Origin: Ochrobactrum teleogrylli
GTDB lineage: Bacteria > Pseudomonadota > Alphaproteobacteria > Rhizobiales > Rhizobiaceae
Reading direction: 5' to 3'
Assembly: GCF_006376685.1 (NCBI RefSeq)
Contig: NZ_VEWL01000002.1
Location: 62,001 to 126,000 of the forward strand
Length of the DNA stretch: 64,000 nt
The translations under genes and the position numbers were made by a program. Under the pieces are notes generated by a model, which was given only the letters and a program-made list of their open reading frames with translations, was not told the origin of the DNA and did no database searches. Of the stretch, positions 1 to 8,567 are shown piece by piece; position 1 is the first letter of the stretch, and each line of letters starts with the position of its first letter.

Positions 1-128
1 ACGGCGGTAATAGTCACCGGCTTACCGCATTGGCGGGTGAGCATTTCGGACTTGTCACGCAGGATACGCAACACTGAAGCGCCAACGGTGCCAAGCCCCG
101 CAACGCCGATCCGCAATGCATCACTCAT
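1..128 (-). CDS. hom: homoserine dehydrogenase, N-terminal fragment (cut by window edge)
   Basis: Only the first 42 codons are present; the gene runs off the left edge. The start is the ATG read leftward from 128. The visible protein begins MSDALRIGVAGLGTVGASVL, a Rossmann GxGxxG dinucleotide-binding turn followed by a helix, as at the start of homoserine dehydrogenases (aspartate-semialdehyde to homoserine, threonine/methionine pathway). The aminotransferase gene lies just upstream on the same strand, an arrangement common in Rhizobiales. Too little is visible to exclude another NAD(P)-dependent dehydrogenase, but the N-terminus and the neighbour both fit hom. Confidence 0.75.
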   Translation of the reverse strand, partial: MSDALRIGVAGLGTVGASVLRILRDKSEMLTRQCGKPVTITA

Positions 129-185
129 TATATCGACCTTCTGACTCTGATTGTGTGGATGTAGTGGATTTTTGGTAGGTGGGAG

Positions 186-214
186 TTCTGGCCGCGCGCT
201 TGTCACGGCCAGAA
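186..214 (-). other. hairpin between aminotransferase and hom
   Basis: A 9-bp perfect inverted repeat (TTCTGGCCG / CGGCCAGAA) with an 11-base loop lies in the 107-base gap between the aminotransferase stop and hom. On the minus strand it is followed by CTCCCACC rather than a T-run, so it is not a standard intrinsic terminator. It may limit readthrough into hom or protect the upstream mRNA end; this is inference. Confidence 0.35.
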
Positions 215-235
215 AGGAAGAACCCGGAATGGCGC

Positions 236-1456
236 TTAGCGGCGGCCTTCCAGCGGGATCACATTGTGCAGGTTCTCATCCTTGGTGGCGAGGAAACGCT
301 TGATGTTGCGCGCTGCCTGACGAATGCGATGTTCGTTTTCGACCAGAGCGATACGCACATAATCATCGCCGTGCTCGCCAAAGCCGATGCCCGGAGCAAC
401 GGCCACATCGGCCATTTCCACCAGTAGCTTGGAGAATTCGAGCGAGCCAAGAGCGCGGAAGCGTTCCGGGATCGGCACCCAGGCGAACATCGTCGCTGCT
501 GGCGGCGGAACAACCCAGCCTGCACGGCCAAAGCTTTCAACCAGCACATCGCGGCGCTGCTTATACACATCGCGAACATAGGCAATGTCGGAACCGTCGC
601 CGTTAAGCGCAGCGGTTGCCGCCACCTGGATCGGCGTGAATGCGCCGTAATCGAGGTAGGATTTCACACGCGTCAGAGCAGCAATCAGGCGTTCATTGCC
701 GACCGCAAAGCCCATGCGCCAGCCCGGCATCGAGAACGTCTTCGACATGGAGGTGAACTCGACCGCAACATCCATGGCGCCCGGCACTTCGAGTACGGAC
801 GGGGGCGGATTGCCGTCAAAATAGATTTCCGAATAGGCCAGATCCGACAGGATGACGATGTCATGCTTGCGCGCAAAGGCCACGACATCCTTATAGAAGT
901 CGAGCGTCGCCACATAAGCCGTCGGATTGGACGGGAAATTGAGGATCAGCGCAATCGGCTTTGGAATCGAGTGCTTCACGCCCCGCTCCAGTGCCGGGAT
1001 GAAGTTGTCATCCGGCTTGGCCTGAATTGAACGGATCACGCCGCCCGACATGATGAAGCCGAAGGAATGGATCGGATAGGTCGGGTCCGGGCAAAGCACC
1101 ACATCGCCCGGCGCCGTGATGGCCTGCGCCATGTTGGCGAAGCCTTCCTTGGAGCCGAGCGTGGCGACAACCTGCGTATCCGGGTTGAGCTTCACGCCGA
1201 AACGGCGGGCATAATATTGCGCCTGCGCGCGGCGCAGCCCCGGAATGCCCTTCGACGAGGAATAACGATGCGCGCGCGGGTCCTGAACGGCCTCGCACAG
1301 CTTGTCGACGATATTCTGCGGCGTCGGCAGATCGGGATTTCCCATCCCAAGATCGATGATGTCGGCCCCGCCCGCTCGCGCCGATGCCTTCAGGCGATTG
1401 ACCTGTTCAAAGACATAAGGGGGCAAGCGACGGACTTTATGGAATTCTTCCGACAT
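236..1456 (-). CDS. alaC: class I/II PLP aminotransferase (AlaC / LL-DAP aminotransferase-like)
   Basis: A 406-residue fold-type I aminotransferase. The start MSEEFHKVRRLPPYVFEQ and the early IDLGMGNPDLPTP are typical of the YfdZ/AlaC and LL-diaminopimelate aminotransferase-like branch. SMSKTFSMPGWRMGF (about residues 235-250) holds the Schiff-base lysine, and NFPSNPTA (about 172-179) the substrate/cofactor Asn. Members of this branch transaminate alanine, glutamate or related substrates; annotation as aspartate aminotransferase is also common. It lies directly upstream of hom and may share its transcript. The family is certain; the exact substrate is inferred. Confidence 0.85.
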   Translation of the reverse strand: MSEEFHKVRRLPPYVFEQVNRLKASARAGGADIIDLGMGNPDLPTPQNIVDKLCEAVQDPRAHRYSSSKGIPGLRRAQAQYYARRFGVKLNPDTQVVATLGSKEGFANMAQAITAPGDVVLCPDPTYPIHSFGFIMSGGVIRSIQAKPDDNFIPALERGVKHSIPKPIALILNFPSNPTAYVATLDFYKDVVAFARKHDIVILSDLAYSEIYFDGNPPPSVLEVPGAMDVAVEFTSMSKTFSMPGWRMGFAVGNERLIAALTRVKSYLDYGAFTPIQVAATAALNGDGSDIAYVRDVYKQRRDVLVESFGRAGWVVPPPAATMFAWVPIPERFRALGSLEFSKLLVEMADVAVAPGIGFGEHGDDYVRIALVENEHRIRQAARNIKRFLATKDENLHNVIPLEGRR

Positions 1457-1591
1457 GATCCTGTTCCAAAAGGAGAGTTAACGATAGGACGCATCATTGC
1501 GCCGCGGGTGGAGCTATACACCTGTTATCGAATCGGGTCGAGACTTCTTGCCGCGCCGTTTCGAACGTGGCCTTGCGTGTCGATGAAGGGC

Positions 1592-1939
1592 TTATTCTTC
1601 CCCGGATTCGATCTGCTTCAGGGTAGCTTCCGATTCAGCCTGCGCTTGCTTGCGCATGGCCTCAGCCTGTGCGGGGGTAAAACCGCCGCCAGACGTTCTC
1701 GATGCCGCAAGACGCGTGCGATCGGAATCGAGTTTTGCAGTCATCTGCTGCTTTTCTTCCGGTGTGATCTGCTCGGTTGCAGCCTTCGGCATACGACCGA
1801 ATGTCGGATAGACGCCGGTGCGCAATGCGCCTTCCTGCGGCACGCCCTGAAATTCCTTGCCACCGGCACAGGCAGTGAGCATCGCTGCGGCGGTTAATGC
1901 CAGCATGAGATGGGCGATCTGCCGCGTGCTCTTGGTCAT
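1592..1939 (-). CDS. small predicted lipoprotein
   Basis: A 115-residue protein when started at the ATG read from 1939 (MTKSTRQIAHLMLALTAA). An in-frame start 39 bases upstream would put 13 extra residues before an otherwise ordinary lipoprotein signal peptide, so the internal start is preferred. The signal peptide ends in the lipobox LTAC, about residue 23. The mature part is hydrophilic, with an Ala/Gln/Glu-rich C-terminus likely to form a helix. I recognise no functional domain. It lies upstream of and codirectional with the aminotransferase gene, separated by 135 bases. Confidence 0.7.
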   Translation of the reverse strand: MTKSTRQIAHLMLALTAAAMLTACAGGKEFQGVPQEGALRTGVYPTFGRMPKAATEQITPEEKQQMTAKLDSDRTRLAASRTSGGGFTPAQAEAMRKQAQAESEATLKQIESGEE

Positions 1940-2367
1940 ATGTCTGATCCCGGTTCTGCCGTTGAGGCTGCCGCACAAGTCGCGACAGAATATACTTCCG
2001 AAGGGATAGCACCAAGTCGATGCATCATGTCAACAAGCGATTGGCCCAATTCCGACATTTGGCCTGCCGAAGCCGCTTATTTCGATAGGAGCAGCACTCT
2101 GATCCTCAAAAGATTACACAAAGTAATATTTTGTTACCAATGGGTTAATCCTTAACCCCACGGAATAATGCATAGTGCCTGTCGTATAAAATGCACTTCG
2201 ATAGTTGCCTTCACGGCATAAAAAACTTAAAAATTGGCAACAATTGCAGATCAGGTGATTTGCACACTGCTAAAATTGGCTCACTGAGAAACTGGGAGAG
2301 CCACTTTAACGCATTGATATAATGGAGTTTGTTTCCCTAAGCTTTTATTGGGCTTTGACAGGGGACC
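1940..2367. other. 428-base intergenic region, partly AT-rich
   Basis: No convincing gene here. The right two-thirds (about 2095-2345) is clearly AT-richer than the flanks and probably holds the promoters of the divergent neighbours. It contains a short inverted repeat GGGTTAA-TCC-TTAACCC at 2142-2158 and a weak stem TGGCTC/GAGCCA at 2277-2303. Neither is followed by a T-run. A 92-codon open frame beginning at 2322 overlaps the next gene in another frame and looks non-coding. Confidence 0.6.
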
Positions 2368-3804
2368 GTGGGAGAAATCACTTTTGTGATTGGTTCCACC
2401 CACACGGGAGAGCCGATCTCCCGAAGCCAGGTGGGTTCGGACACGTCCGGTTCGCCAAACTGGTCAGGGAAATCGAGCTGGAGCGGACTATTGAAATTTG
2501 TACCTTCTGCGCACCGGACAACCGGCCGACTACTTTCAGGCAGCGTGGCTTTGCTCGCGCTTCTGGTGTCGTCCTGTACATCGACGGGGACCGGTCCTGA
2601 CGGCAAGCCACTGCAGATGACGGCCAATGGCTCGATGCTGACCGAGACGCTGCAAAGTGCTGCCGACCAGACTGTCGCCGCCGAAGCTGGCACAGAAGCA
2701 AAGACCGCAGAGACAAAGACGGAAGAAAAGCCCGGCGAGGCCAAACAGGTCGCAGCCGCTGCAACGGCGGCCAATCCTGGCGCTACATCTGCCGCCTCCC
2801 CGGCCAAGGAGAATGCGAAAAATGCAGCCGTGACCGCAACTGCGGAAAACGCGGCAACCGAAGTGCAGCCAACCCAAGTGGCAGCGGCGGCACCGGAAAA
2901 GAAGAGCAATTCGCTGTTCGGCTTGTTTGGCGGAAGTGGTTCCAGCGAATCGAAGCCAGCCGAAGCGACCGAACAGCCAGCCGCAACGGCCAGCGCCGAG
3001 AAGCCCAAGGCTAAGACCGCTGAAGCAAAGCCTGCAACCGAGGCCGAAGCGCCTGCCGCTGAAGTCGCGAAGGCGAACGAGCCGGAAGCCGCCAAACCGG
3101 CCCAGCCGGAAAAGCCGGTTCAGGTCGCTTCGCTTTTCGGCACACCGAAAAATGCCAATGCCTATGCGACACCCCAGCGCCCGACCGCATCGCAGGGCAG
3201 CATCTCGCGGCTTTTCTCCGACGAATCGGCCAATTCACGTTCCGACCGTACCGAGAACAAGAAGCTGGCGATGGCAAAGCCTGTCTCGCCTGCCGTGAAG
3301 CATGAGTATAATTATACATTGCCAGGTGTGCGCGCGAATGGCGGCATCGAGATCAAGCATCGCAATAGTCTCTATGACGACACCGACATTGATGCGAACG
3401 AATATGATGATTCTCCCAATGTCACGCTTGCTTCGGCGCCCGGCCTCGCCCGGCTCGCGCCGAACGGCCTGAAGGTACAGCGCCAGACCGTGGATGTTGC
3501 CTGCCTCAAGCCGCAACTCGTCGCCATGCTGAAGACCATGGAACGGCACTTCCGCCGCCCAGTCATGGTCACATCCGGCTATCGCAGCCCTTCCTATAAC
3601 CGCAAGGTCAACGGCGCCCGCAAATCGCTCCATATGATCTGTGCCGCAGCCGATATTCAGATCGATGGTGTTTCCAAGTGGGAAATGGCCCGCTTTGCGC
3701 GATCAATGCCGGGACGCGGCGGCGTCGGCACCTATTGCCATACGTCATCCGTCCATGTGGATATCGGGCCGGAACGCGACTGGAACTGGAAATGCAAGGG
3801 CTGA
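2368..3804 (+). CDS. M15-type (D-Ala-D-Ala carboxypeptidase-like) lipoprotein with long Ala/Lys/Glu-rich linker
   Basis: Up to 478 residues from a GTG at 2368 preceded by CAGGGGACC. A TTG at 2491 preceded by GAGCGGA is the more natural start for the signal peptide, whose hydrophobic stretch LLALLVSSC ends in a possible lipobox Cys at about residue 70. Residues about 75-300 are low-complexity Ala/Lys/Glu/Pro. The C-terminal 110 residues match the peptidase M15A-type domain: TSGYRSPSYN, then SLHMICAAADI with the His and Asp zinc ligands, and SSVHVDIG with the last His. The family trims or binds peptidoglycan peptides, so a cell-wall role at the outer membrane is inferred. An intrinsic terminator follows. 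Confidence 0.8.
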   Translation: MGEITFVIGSTHTGEPISRSQVGSDTSGSPNWSGKSSWSGLLKFVPSAHRTTGRLLSGSVALLALLVSSCTSTGTGPDGKPLQMTANGSMLTETLQSAADQTVAAEAGTEAKTAETKTEEKPGEAKQVAAAATAANPGATSAASPAKENAKNAAVTATAENAATEVQPTQVAAAAPEKKSNSLFGLFGGSGSSESKPAEATEQPAATASAEKPKAKTAEAKPATEAEAPAAEVAKANEPEAAKPAQPEKPVQVASLFGTPKNANAYATPQRPTASQGSISRLFSDESANSRSDRTENKKLAMAKPVSPAVKHEYNYTLPGVRANGGIEIKHRNSLYDDTDIDANEYDDSPNVTLASAPGLARLAPNGLKVQRQTVDVACLKPQLVAMLKTMERHFRRPVMVTSGYRSPSYNRKVNGARKSLHMICAAADIQIDGVSKWEMARFARSMPGRGGVGTYCHTSSVHVDIGPERDWNWKCKG

Positions 3805-3839
3805 TCTGAACCTCTGCGCCCCAATTCTCTTGAATGAAC

Positions 3840-3873
3840 AGGCTGGCCCCATTGGAGCCAGCCTTTCTTTTTG
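3840..3873 (+). terminator. intrinsic terminator after M15 peptidase gene
   Basis: AGGCTGGC (3840-3847) pairs with GCCAGCCT (3857-3864) around a 9-base loop and is followed by TTCTTTTT. It lies 36 bases after the stop codon at 3804. Confidence 0.8.
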
Positions 3874-4017
3874 TCATCGATTTCAAAGCCATAGCCTGGA
3901 AATCCACAGGCTGCGTCCTACGGAATAGGTGCTTATGCGACTTTTTTCAGAAAACTGATTTTAGGGGGTTGCGAGTCAGCATCGACCTGAATATAAGCCC
4001 ACTCACACCAGCAACAG

Positions 4018-4092
4018 GCGCCCATCGTCTAGCGGTTAGGACAGCGCCCTTTCACGGCGCAGACAGGGGTTCGATTCCCCTTGGGCGTACCA
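4018..4092 (+). tRNA. tRNA-Glu (anticodon TTC), copy 1, CCA encoded
   Basis: A 75-base cloverleaf including the encoded CCA. The acceptor strand GCGCCCA pairs with TGGGCGT through a G-T first pair. The D-loop region is TCTAGCGGTTAGGAC, the anticodon stem GCGCC/GGCGC encloses the loop CTTTCAC with TTC at 4051-4053, and the T-arm contains GGGGTTCGATTCCCC. An identical copy lies 233 bases downstream. An 8-bp inverted repeat (ACCAGCAA at 4007-4014, TTGCTGGT at 4094-4101) brackets the gene and runs into TTTTCTTTTC, which may serve as terminator. Confidence 0.97.
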
Positions 4093-4250
4093 CTTGCTGG
4101 TTTTTCTTTTCCCCAACATATCAAAGCTTTAGCGCTCCGAGCGCGATCCTTCGCACGCCGTTTTGCACCATCTGAATTTATTTCACAGATGCTGAAAAAA
4201 GGGGCTTGCATGTCTGAATTATCCTGACTATAAGCGCCCCACACCAGCAG

Positions 4251-4325
4251 GCGCCCATCGTCTAGCGGTTAGGACAGCGCCCTTTCACGGCGCAGACAGG
4301 GGTTCGATTCCCCTTGGGCGTACCA
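4251..4325 (+). tRNA. tRNA-Glu (anticodon TTC), copy 2, CCA encoded
   Basis: Identical over its 75 bases to the copy at 4018-4092, with the same TTC anticodon. The flanks are also similar: TATAAGC and CACACCAGCA upstream, and CTTGCTGGTTTTTCTTTTCCC downstream. This suggests a tandem duplication of the whole transcription unit. The bracketing inverted repeat is ACCAGCA (4243-4249) with TGCTGGT (4328-4334). Confidence 0.97.
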
Positions 4326-4438
4326 CTTGCTGGTTTTTCTTTTCCCGAAAAATTGATGGAATTAATACTGGCCGTTCTGCCAGTATATTGTTACGCGCAG
4401 CTGGAACCACTTCGCAATTCAAAGGGAAATTACTGCGT

Positions 4439-4729
4439 ATGTCGCAAGCTACAGCCATTGTTCCCACCGCCCATGCCAGCCGTTATCTGCAGCAACTCTG
4501 CAAACACTGGGCGCATAAGTTTGCCGTCGAATTCACACCCGAACACGGCCAGATCGATCTCGGCGACGACCGGCTGGTGATTCTCGACGCCGATGCGGAA
4601 AAACTGACCACCACCGTGAAGACCTCAGCCGAAAATCTCGAGCGGCTTCAGGACGTCGTGGTCAATCACATCGTCCGCTTTGCCTTCCGCGAGGAACTGG
4701 TGTTCAACTGGCAGCAGACGCAGGTCTAA
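4439..4729 (+). CDS. DUF2218 family protein
   Basis: A 96-residue protein starting at the ATG at 4439 (MSQATAIVPTAHASRYLQQL), preceded by AAAGGGAAA; an ATG 51 bases upstream lacks such a site. The pattern TAHASRYLQQLCKHWAH, a central strand rich in Asp and a C-terminal FNWQ match DUF2218. The same pattern forms the first 95 residues of the siderophore-interacting protein at 15101-16201, ending there in IIWQ. The function of DUF2218 is not established; the link with siderophore reductases suggests iron metabolism. Confidence 0.8.
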   Translation: MSQATAIVPTAHASRYLQQLCKHWAHKFAVEFTPEHGQIDLGDDRLVILDADAEKLTTTVKTSAENLERLQDVVVNHIVRFAFREELVFNWQQTQV

Positions 4730-4862
4730 GAGCCGCCATTTACCTTATCCGCAAATTGCCTGCAAAATGCCCGGAATAGCCATTATCGCATCACATTCCG
4801 GGCTCATTCACCCGCGACATTCCTCACAACTTCAAGCGACCGATTTGATGGGGAAAGATATG

Positions 4863-4976
4863 ATGACCAGCGAAACCAGAACCACCCTCACCTTTCTCGG
4901 TGCAGGCTTTGTCGCCGCAGCAATGGCGCTTGGTGCGGATCTGAGCTGGGCAGATGTTATCAAGGCTCTTTTCTGA
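4863..4976 (+). CDS. small single-membrane-span protein, hypothetical
   Basis: A 37-codon frame beginning MTSETRTTLTFLGAGFVAAA. The central stretch TFLGAGFVAAAMALGA could form one membrane helix. GGGAAAG lies 5 bases before this ATG; adjacent in-frame ATGs at 4848 and 4860 are also possible. I recognise no family. Coding status rests on the ribosome-binding site and the hydrophobic helix only. Confidence 0.4.
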   Translation: MTSETRTTLTFLGAGFVAAAMALGADLSWADVIKALF

Positions 4977-5071
4977 AACGAGCGATAACAAGCACCGATT
5001 GTGCTTTTGACTTTTTGCGGCGTTAGGCGGACAAACATTTCGCCATTCCGTCCAAACTGTTCAGAAGCTTT

Positions 5072-5770
5072 ATGTTATTCCCAACACCCCTTGTCTCCGG
5101 CAGGCTCGAACGCCGCTATAAAAGATTTCTCGCAGACGTAACGCTCGACGATGGCCGCTTCATTACGGCGGCAGTGCCCAATACCGGCTCCATGCTCGGC
5201 CTGACGACGCCCGGCTCGCGCGCCTGGCTCAGCGTTTCCGATGCGCCCCACCGCAAATATGCCCACACGCTGCAGATCATCGAAGCTGACGGCACTTTGG
5301 TCGGCGTCAACACCGGTCTGCCGAACAGAATCGCCGAAGAGGCAATACGCGCCGGTCTCATTCCGAGCCTCGGCGGCTATGCCAGCCTCAAGCGTGAGCA
5401 GAAATACGGACAGAATTCCCGCGTCGACATTCTGCTCGACGAAGGCGCCCTGCCCCGCGCCTATGTGGAAGTCAAGAACGTGCACTTCACCCGCACGGCT
5501 GGCCTTGCGGAATTTCCCGATACGGTGACCGCGCGCGGGACAAAACATCTCAATGAGCTGGCCGACAGTGTTGCCGCTGGTCATCGTGGTGTGATGTTGT
5601 TTATTATCCAGCGAAGCGATTGCAGCAAATTCAGCATTTCCGGCGATCTCGACCCTGTCTATGCACGCGCTTTTGAGCGCGCCGTCGCATCCGGGGTTGA
5701 GGCATGGGCCGTTCGATGCCACATAACGGATAAAAGCATTGTCGCCACCGAGCTGGTGCCAATTGAATAG
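5072..5770 (+). CDS. sfsA: SfsA family protein (sugar fermentation stimulation protein homologue)
   Basis: A 232-residue protein of the usual SfsA length. Family hallmarks are the N-terminal [17 protein letters not shown] (OB-like part), [10 protein letters not shown] (about residues 32-41), VDILLDEG and YVEVKNVHF (about 128-146), and the C-terminal [11 protein letters not shown]. The central part carries a restriction-endonuclease-like D...E.K signature (D-ILL, then EVK), and nucleic-acid binding is known for E. coli SfsA. The physiological role is unclear. It lies 18 bases upstream of map on the same strand, suggesting cotranscription. Confidence 0.92.
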   Translation: MLFPTPLVSGRLERRYKRFLADVTLDDGRFITAAVPNTGSMLGLTTPGSRAWLSVSDAPHRKYAHTLQIIEADGTLVGVNTGLPNRIAEEAIRAGLIPSLGGYASLKREQKYGQNSRVDILLDEGALPRAYVEVKNVHFTRTAGLAEFPDTVTARGTKHLNELADSVAAGHRGVMLFIIQRSDCSKFSISGDLDPVYARAFERAVASGVEAWAVRCHITDKSIVATELVPIE

Positions 5771-5788
5771 ACAAAGACGGATCTAGTA

Positions 5789-6616
5789 ATGGTAACTTAT
5801 ATCGAAGCGACAAGCGCCCCCATGAAATATACCGGCCAGATCAGGCTTTATGGCCCGGACGCCTTCGAGGCGATGCGCAAGGTCTGCAACCTGACCGCAC
5901 GCTGCCTTGATGCGCTGAACGACATCGTGAAGCCCGGCGTGACCACCAATGAAATCGACCGCTTCGTTTTCGAATTTGGCATGGATCAAGGCGCCTTCCC
6001 GGCGACGCTCAACTATCGTGGCTATACCAAATCGACCTGCACGTCGATCAACCACGTTGTCTGCCACGGCATCCCGAACGACAAGCCACTGCGCGAAGGC
6101 GATATCGTCAATATCGACGTGACCTATCTGCTCGACGGCTGGCATGGCGATTCCAGCCGTATGTATGCGGTGGGCGAGATCAAGCGCGCTGCCGAACGTC
6201 TGCTGGAAGTCACCTATGAAAGCCTTTTGCGCGGCATTGCCGTCGTCAAGCCGGGCGTAAAGACAGGCGCTATCGGCGCTGCAATCCAGACCTATGCCGA
6301 AGGCGAGCGCTGTTCCGTGGTGCGGGATTTCTGCGGCCATGGCGTTGGTCAGCTTTTCCACGACGCGCCGAATATCCTTCATTACGGCACGCCGAACGAA
6401 GGCGTGGAAATCAAGGAAGGCATGATCTTCACGATTGAGCCGATGATCAATCTCGGCAAGCCGCATGTGAAGGTGCTGGCGGACGGCTGGACTGCCGTGA
6501 CGCGTGACCGCTCGCTGACCGCCCAGTATGAACATACGGTTGGCGTTACCAAGGACGGCTGCGAAATATTCACATTGTCACCGGCCAATATGTTTGGCCC
6601 TGCATCGATGCGGTAA
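5789..6616 (+). CDS. map: methionine aminopeptidase, type I
   Basis: A 275-residue cytosolic metallopeptidase that removes N-terminal Met from nascent proteins. All five metal ligands are visible in order: Asp in VNIDVTYLLDG, Asp in HGDSSRM, His in GHGVGQLFHDAP, Glu in FTIEPMIN and Glu in QYEHTVGV. NHVVCHGIPND carries the conserved substrate-side His. It follows sfsA by 18 bases and precedes radC by 45 bases. The length and lack of an insert fit the proteobacterial type Ia enzyme. Confidence 0.97.
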   Translation: MVTYIEATSAPMKYTGQIRLYGPDAFEAMRKVCNLTARCLDALNDIVKPGVTTNEIDRFVFEFGMDQGAFPATLNYRGYTKSTCTSINHVVCHGIPNDKPLREGDIVNIDVTYLLDGWHGDSSRMYAVGEIKRAAERLLEVTYESLLRGIAVVKPGVKTGAIGAAIQTYAEGERCSVVRDFCGHGVGQLFHDAPNILHYGTPNEGVEIKEGMIFTIEPMINLGKPHVKVLADGWTAVTRDRSLTAQYEHTVGVTKDGCEIFTLSPANMFGPASMR

Positions 6617-6661
6617 AACTGGAAATATAGTCTCATCTGTTTTTGCGGGGGTTTAAACAGA

Positions 6662-7414
6662 ATGACAAAGAAAACGGATAGACCGGGGAGCTACAGCATC
6701 CCCGGTTTCAGCGACACGCTGCAGCTAACGCCGAAAGTGGCGAAGCAGCCGCATCACGTCGGCCACCGGGATCGCCTGAAGCAGCGCTTCCAGGCTGCGC
6801 CTGATGCGCTTGCTGATTATGAGCTGCTTGAACTCCTGCTCTTTCGCGTTATCCCACGCGCAGATACCAAACCCATCGCAAAGGCCTTGCTGACCCGCTT
6901 CGGCACGCTTGCCGAAGTGCTGGGAGCCCCCGAAAAGCTCATCGCGGAAGTACCCGGCGCTGGCCCCTCCGTGGCGCGTGATCTCAAGATTATAGAAGCC
7001 GTTCACAAACGCAGTGCGCGCAGCAAGGTCATGAAGCGCGAGGTTTTCAGTGTCTGGGAAAAGGTGATCGATTATTGCGCAGCCGCCATGGCGCATGAGA
7101 CACGCGAACAATTCCGTATTCTGTTTCTGGATAAAAAGAACCGGCTCATCGCCGATGAAGTGCAGCAGCGGGGCACGGTCGATCATACGCCGGTCTATAT
7201 ACGGGAAGTGGTTCACCGGGCGCTAGAGCTTGCGGCAACGGCCATCATTCTCGTCCACAATCACCCTTCAGGCGATCCATCGCCGTCTCGGCCCGATATC
7301 GACATGACGCACGCGCTGATAGCGGCCGCCAAGCCTTTGAAAATCGCGGTGCACGACCACATCATTGTCGGCAAGGAAAAATGCATCAGCTTCCGAAAGC
7401 AGAACCTGATGTGA
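6662..7414 (+). CDS. radC: RadC family JAB-domain protein
   Basis: A 250-residue RadC protein. The N-terminal part has [13 protein letters not shown] and [10 protein letters not shown], then a helix-hairpin-helix-like region ([13 protein letters not shown], about 98-110). The C-terminal JAMM metalloprotease-like motif is complete: [18 protein letters not shown] (about 199-216), preceded by the upstream EV/Glu strand. Despite the name, a direct DNA-repair role is not established for the family. GGGGG lies just before the ATG. Confidence 0.95.
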   Translation: MTKKTDRPGSYSIPGFSDTLQLTPKVAKQPHHVGHRDRLKQRFQAAPDALADYELLELLLFRVIPRADTKPIAKALLTRFGTLAEVLGAPEKLIAEVPGAGPSVARDLKIIEAVHKRSARSKVMKREVFSVWEKVIDYCAAAMAHETREQFRILFLDKKNRLIADEVQQRGTVDHTPVYIREVVHRALELAATAIILVHNHPSGDPSPSRPDIDMTHALIAAAKPLKIAVHDHIIVGKEKCISFRKQNLM

Positions 7415-7627
7415 AGCCGTCAGGGCTGGCCTGTTGCAGATCGTTACCACTTGTTAAGCATAGCGCGAAGAATGGCTGTGCGACGGATGGAATTCGCTCG
7501 AATTTTCTTAAATTTAGTCACAATCACCCAACAGAAGGCAACCGAACCGAAGACGGCAAGGCCCGTCTTTGCCAAACAGATCTTGCATGTTTCCATCAGC
7601 GTTCCGGGTGGAAAAACGGAGTACAAA

Positions 7628-8266
7628 ATGTTGAAGCGTACCTTTACCGCAGTGGCGCTCAGCGCCAGCATCATGGCCATCGCAGCCCCGGCATTCGCTG
7701 CCGATATGATGGGTTCGAACGATTATTCCTACAACGAGCCGGTTGCCGAAGGCCCGCACGACTGGTCCGGCAATTATGTCGGCGCACAGGTCGGTGCATC
7801 GTCCTCGAAGATCCCCGGCCCGTTTACGAATCGCGCTGGTGTGCTCGGTGGCGTTGTCGCCGGTAAGAACATCCAGAGCGGCAATTTCGTCGTTGGCGGT
7901 GAAGTCGAAGCCAATTTCGCGGAAGCCGAACACCGCATCGGTAATGGCGGCAGCCTCCAGCAGTCTTGGAACACCAATGCCAAGGTCAAAGCCGGTTACG
8001 CCTTCGACAAGACGCTGGTTTATGGCACTCTCGGCTATGGCGCAACGCGCTTCAAGGCGAAGGACAACACCACGTCAGGTCCGGGCTGGGAAGGCGGCGC
8101 GCTGGTTGGTGCTGGCGTCGAACAGGCCCTGACCGGCCCGCTTTCGGTGAAGGCTGAATATGACTTCCAGCGTTTCGGCGACGTGAAGTCTGAAGTCAAC
8201 GGCGTTTCGCAGCGCAACAACCTCAAGAACCACGCCATCAAGGCCGGTCTGAACTATCGCTTCTAA
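7628..8266 (+). CDS. outer-membrane beta-barrel protein (Omp25/Omp31-like)
   Basis: A 212-residue protein from the ATG at 7628, giving the clean signal peptide MLKRTFTAVALSASIMAIAA with cleavage after AFA. The frame stays open about 180 bases further upstream, but that part reads as non-secretory. The mature protein has alternating strands (HDWSGNYVGAQVG, AGYAFDKTLVYGTLGYG, SVKAEYDFQRFGD) and ends in KAGLNYRF with a terminal Phe. This is the 8-stranded small porin-like OMP family abundant in Brucella and Rhizobium. A role in outer-membrane stability is inferred from the family. An intrinsic terminator follows. Confidence 0.88.
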   Translation: MLKRTFTAVALSASIMAIAAPAFAADMMGSNDYSYNEPVAEGPHDWSGNYVGAQVGASSSKIPGPFTNRAGVLGGVVAGKNIQSGNFVVGGEVEANFAEAEHRIGNGGSLQQSWNTNAKVKAGYAFDKTLVYGTLGYGATRFKAKDNTTSGPGWEGGALVGAGVEQALTGPLSVKAEYDFQRFGDVKSEVNGVSQRNNLKNHAIKAGLNYRF

Positions 8267-8318
8267 AGCGATATAAGCCTTATACCGTTTCTGCATAAGG
8301 CAATTCCATTTTTGCACA

Positions 8319-8351
8319 AGGGCTGCGGGTCAACCGTAGCCCTTTCTTTTT
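8319..8351 (+). terminator. intrinsic terminator after beta-barrel OMP gene
   Basis: AGGGCTGCGG pairs with CCGTAGCCCT around GTCAA, with one G-T pair, and is followed by TTCTTTTT. Confidence 0.8.
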
Positions 8352-8398
8352 GCACCGATTTCTTTGCTTTCAAAAGAGTTCGTCCGCTTTCGTATCTC

Positions 8399-8428
8399 TT
8401 GACTCCGGCACCGGCTCCTATCTTATAG
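8399..8428 (+). promoter_or_regulatory. possible sigma-70-type promoter for dipeptidase/dpp operon
   Basis: TTGACT (8399-8404) and TTATAG (8423-8428) are separated by 18 bases, about 140 bases before the dipeptidase start. The -10 match is only partial. This is pattern inspection, not a scored prediction. Confidence 0.25.
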
Positions 8429-8567
8429 GGATGTGCGATTGGGGATTAGGCGCGTGGCTATTGTGTTTAAATTTTATGCAAATATGCCGATACAAATTCT
8501 TCCCGTTGCGCGATTTTATTTAATCGAGTGCTAAAACAACGCTTTATCACTCAGCCAGGAAGATAGC

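Larger units (their letters stand above)
4007..4345 (+). repeat. tandem duplication of the tRNA-Glu unit
   Basis: Two copies of a unit about 100 bases long (short upstream flank, tRNA and about 20 bases downstream) are offset by 233 bases. The spacer between them (about 4113-4220) is not duplicated. The flank similarity implies that promoter-proximal and terminator sequences were copied with the gene. Confidence 0.75.
8267..8567. other. 301-base intergenic region before the dipeptidase operon
   Basis: It holds the terminator of the beta-barrel gene (8319-8351) and the presumed promoter of the dipeptidase/dpp operon. The segment 8440-8540 is AT-rich. I see no additional gene. Confidence 0.6.

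Noticed and set aside
2322-2600. A 92-codon plus-strand open frame starting with ATG
   Set aside because: It overlaps the M15 peptidase gene in another frame and has no recognisable domain.
4018-4325. Integration site for a mobile element at the tRNA-Glu pair
   Set aside because: No integrase, no direct repeat of the tRNA 3' end beyond the tandem copy, and ordinary housekeeping genes on both sides.
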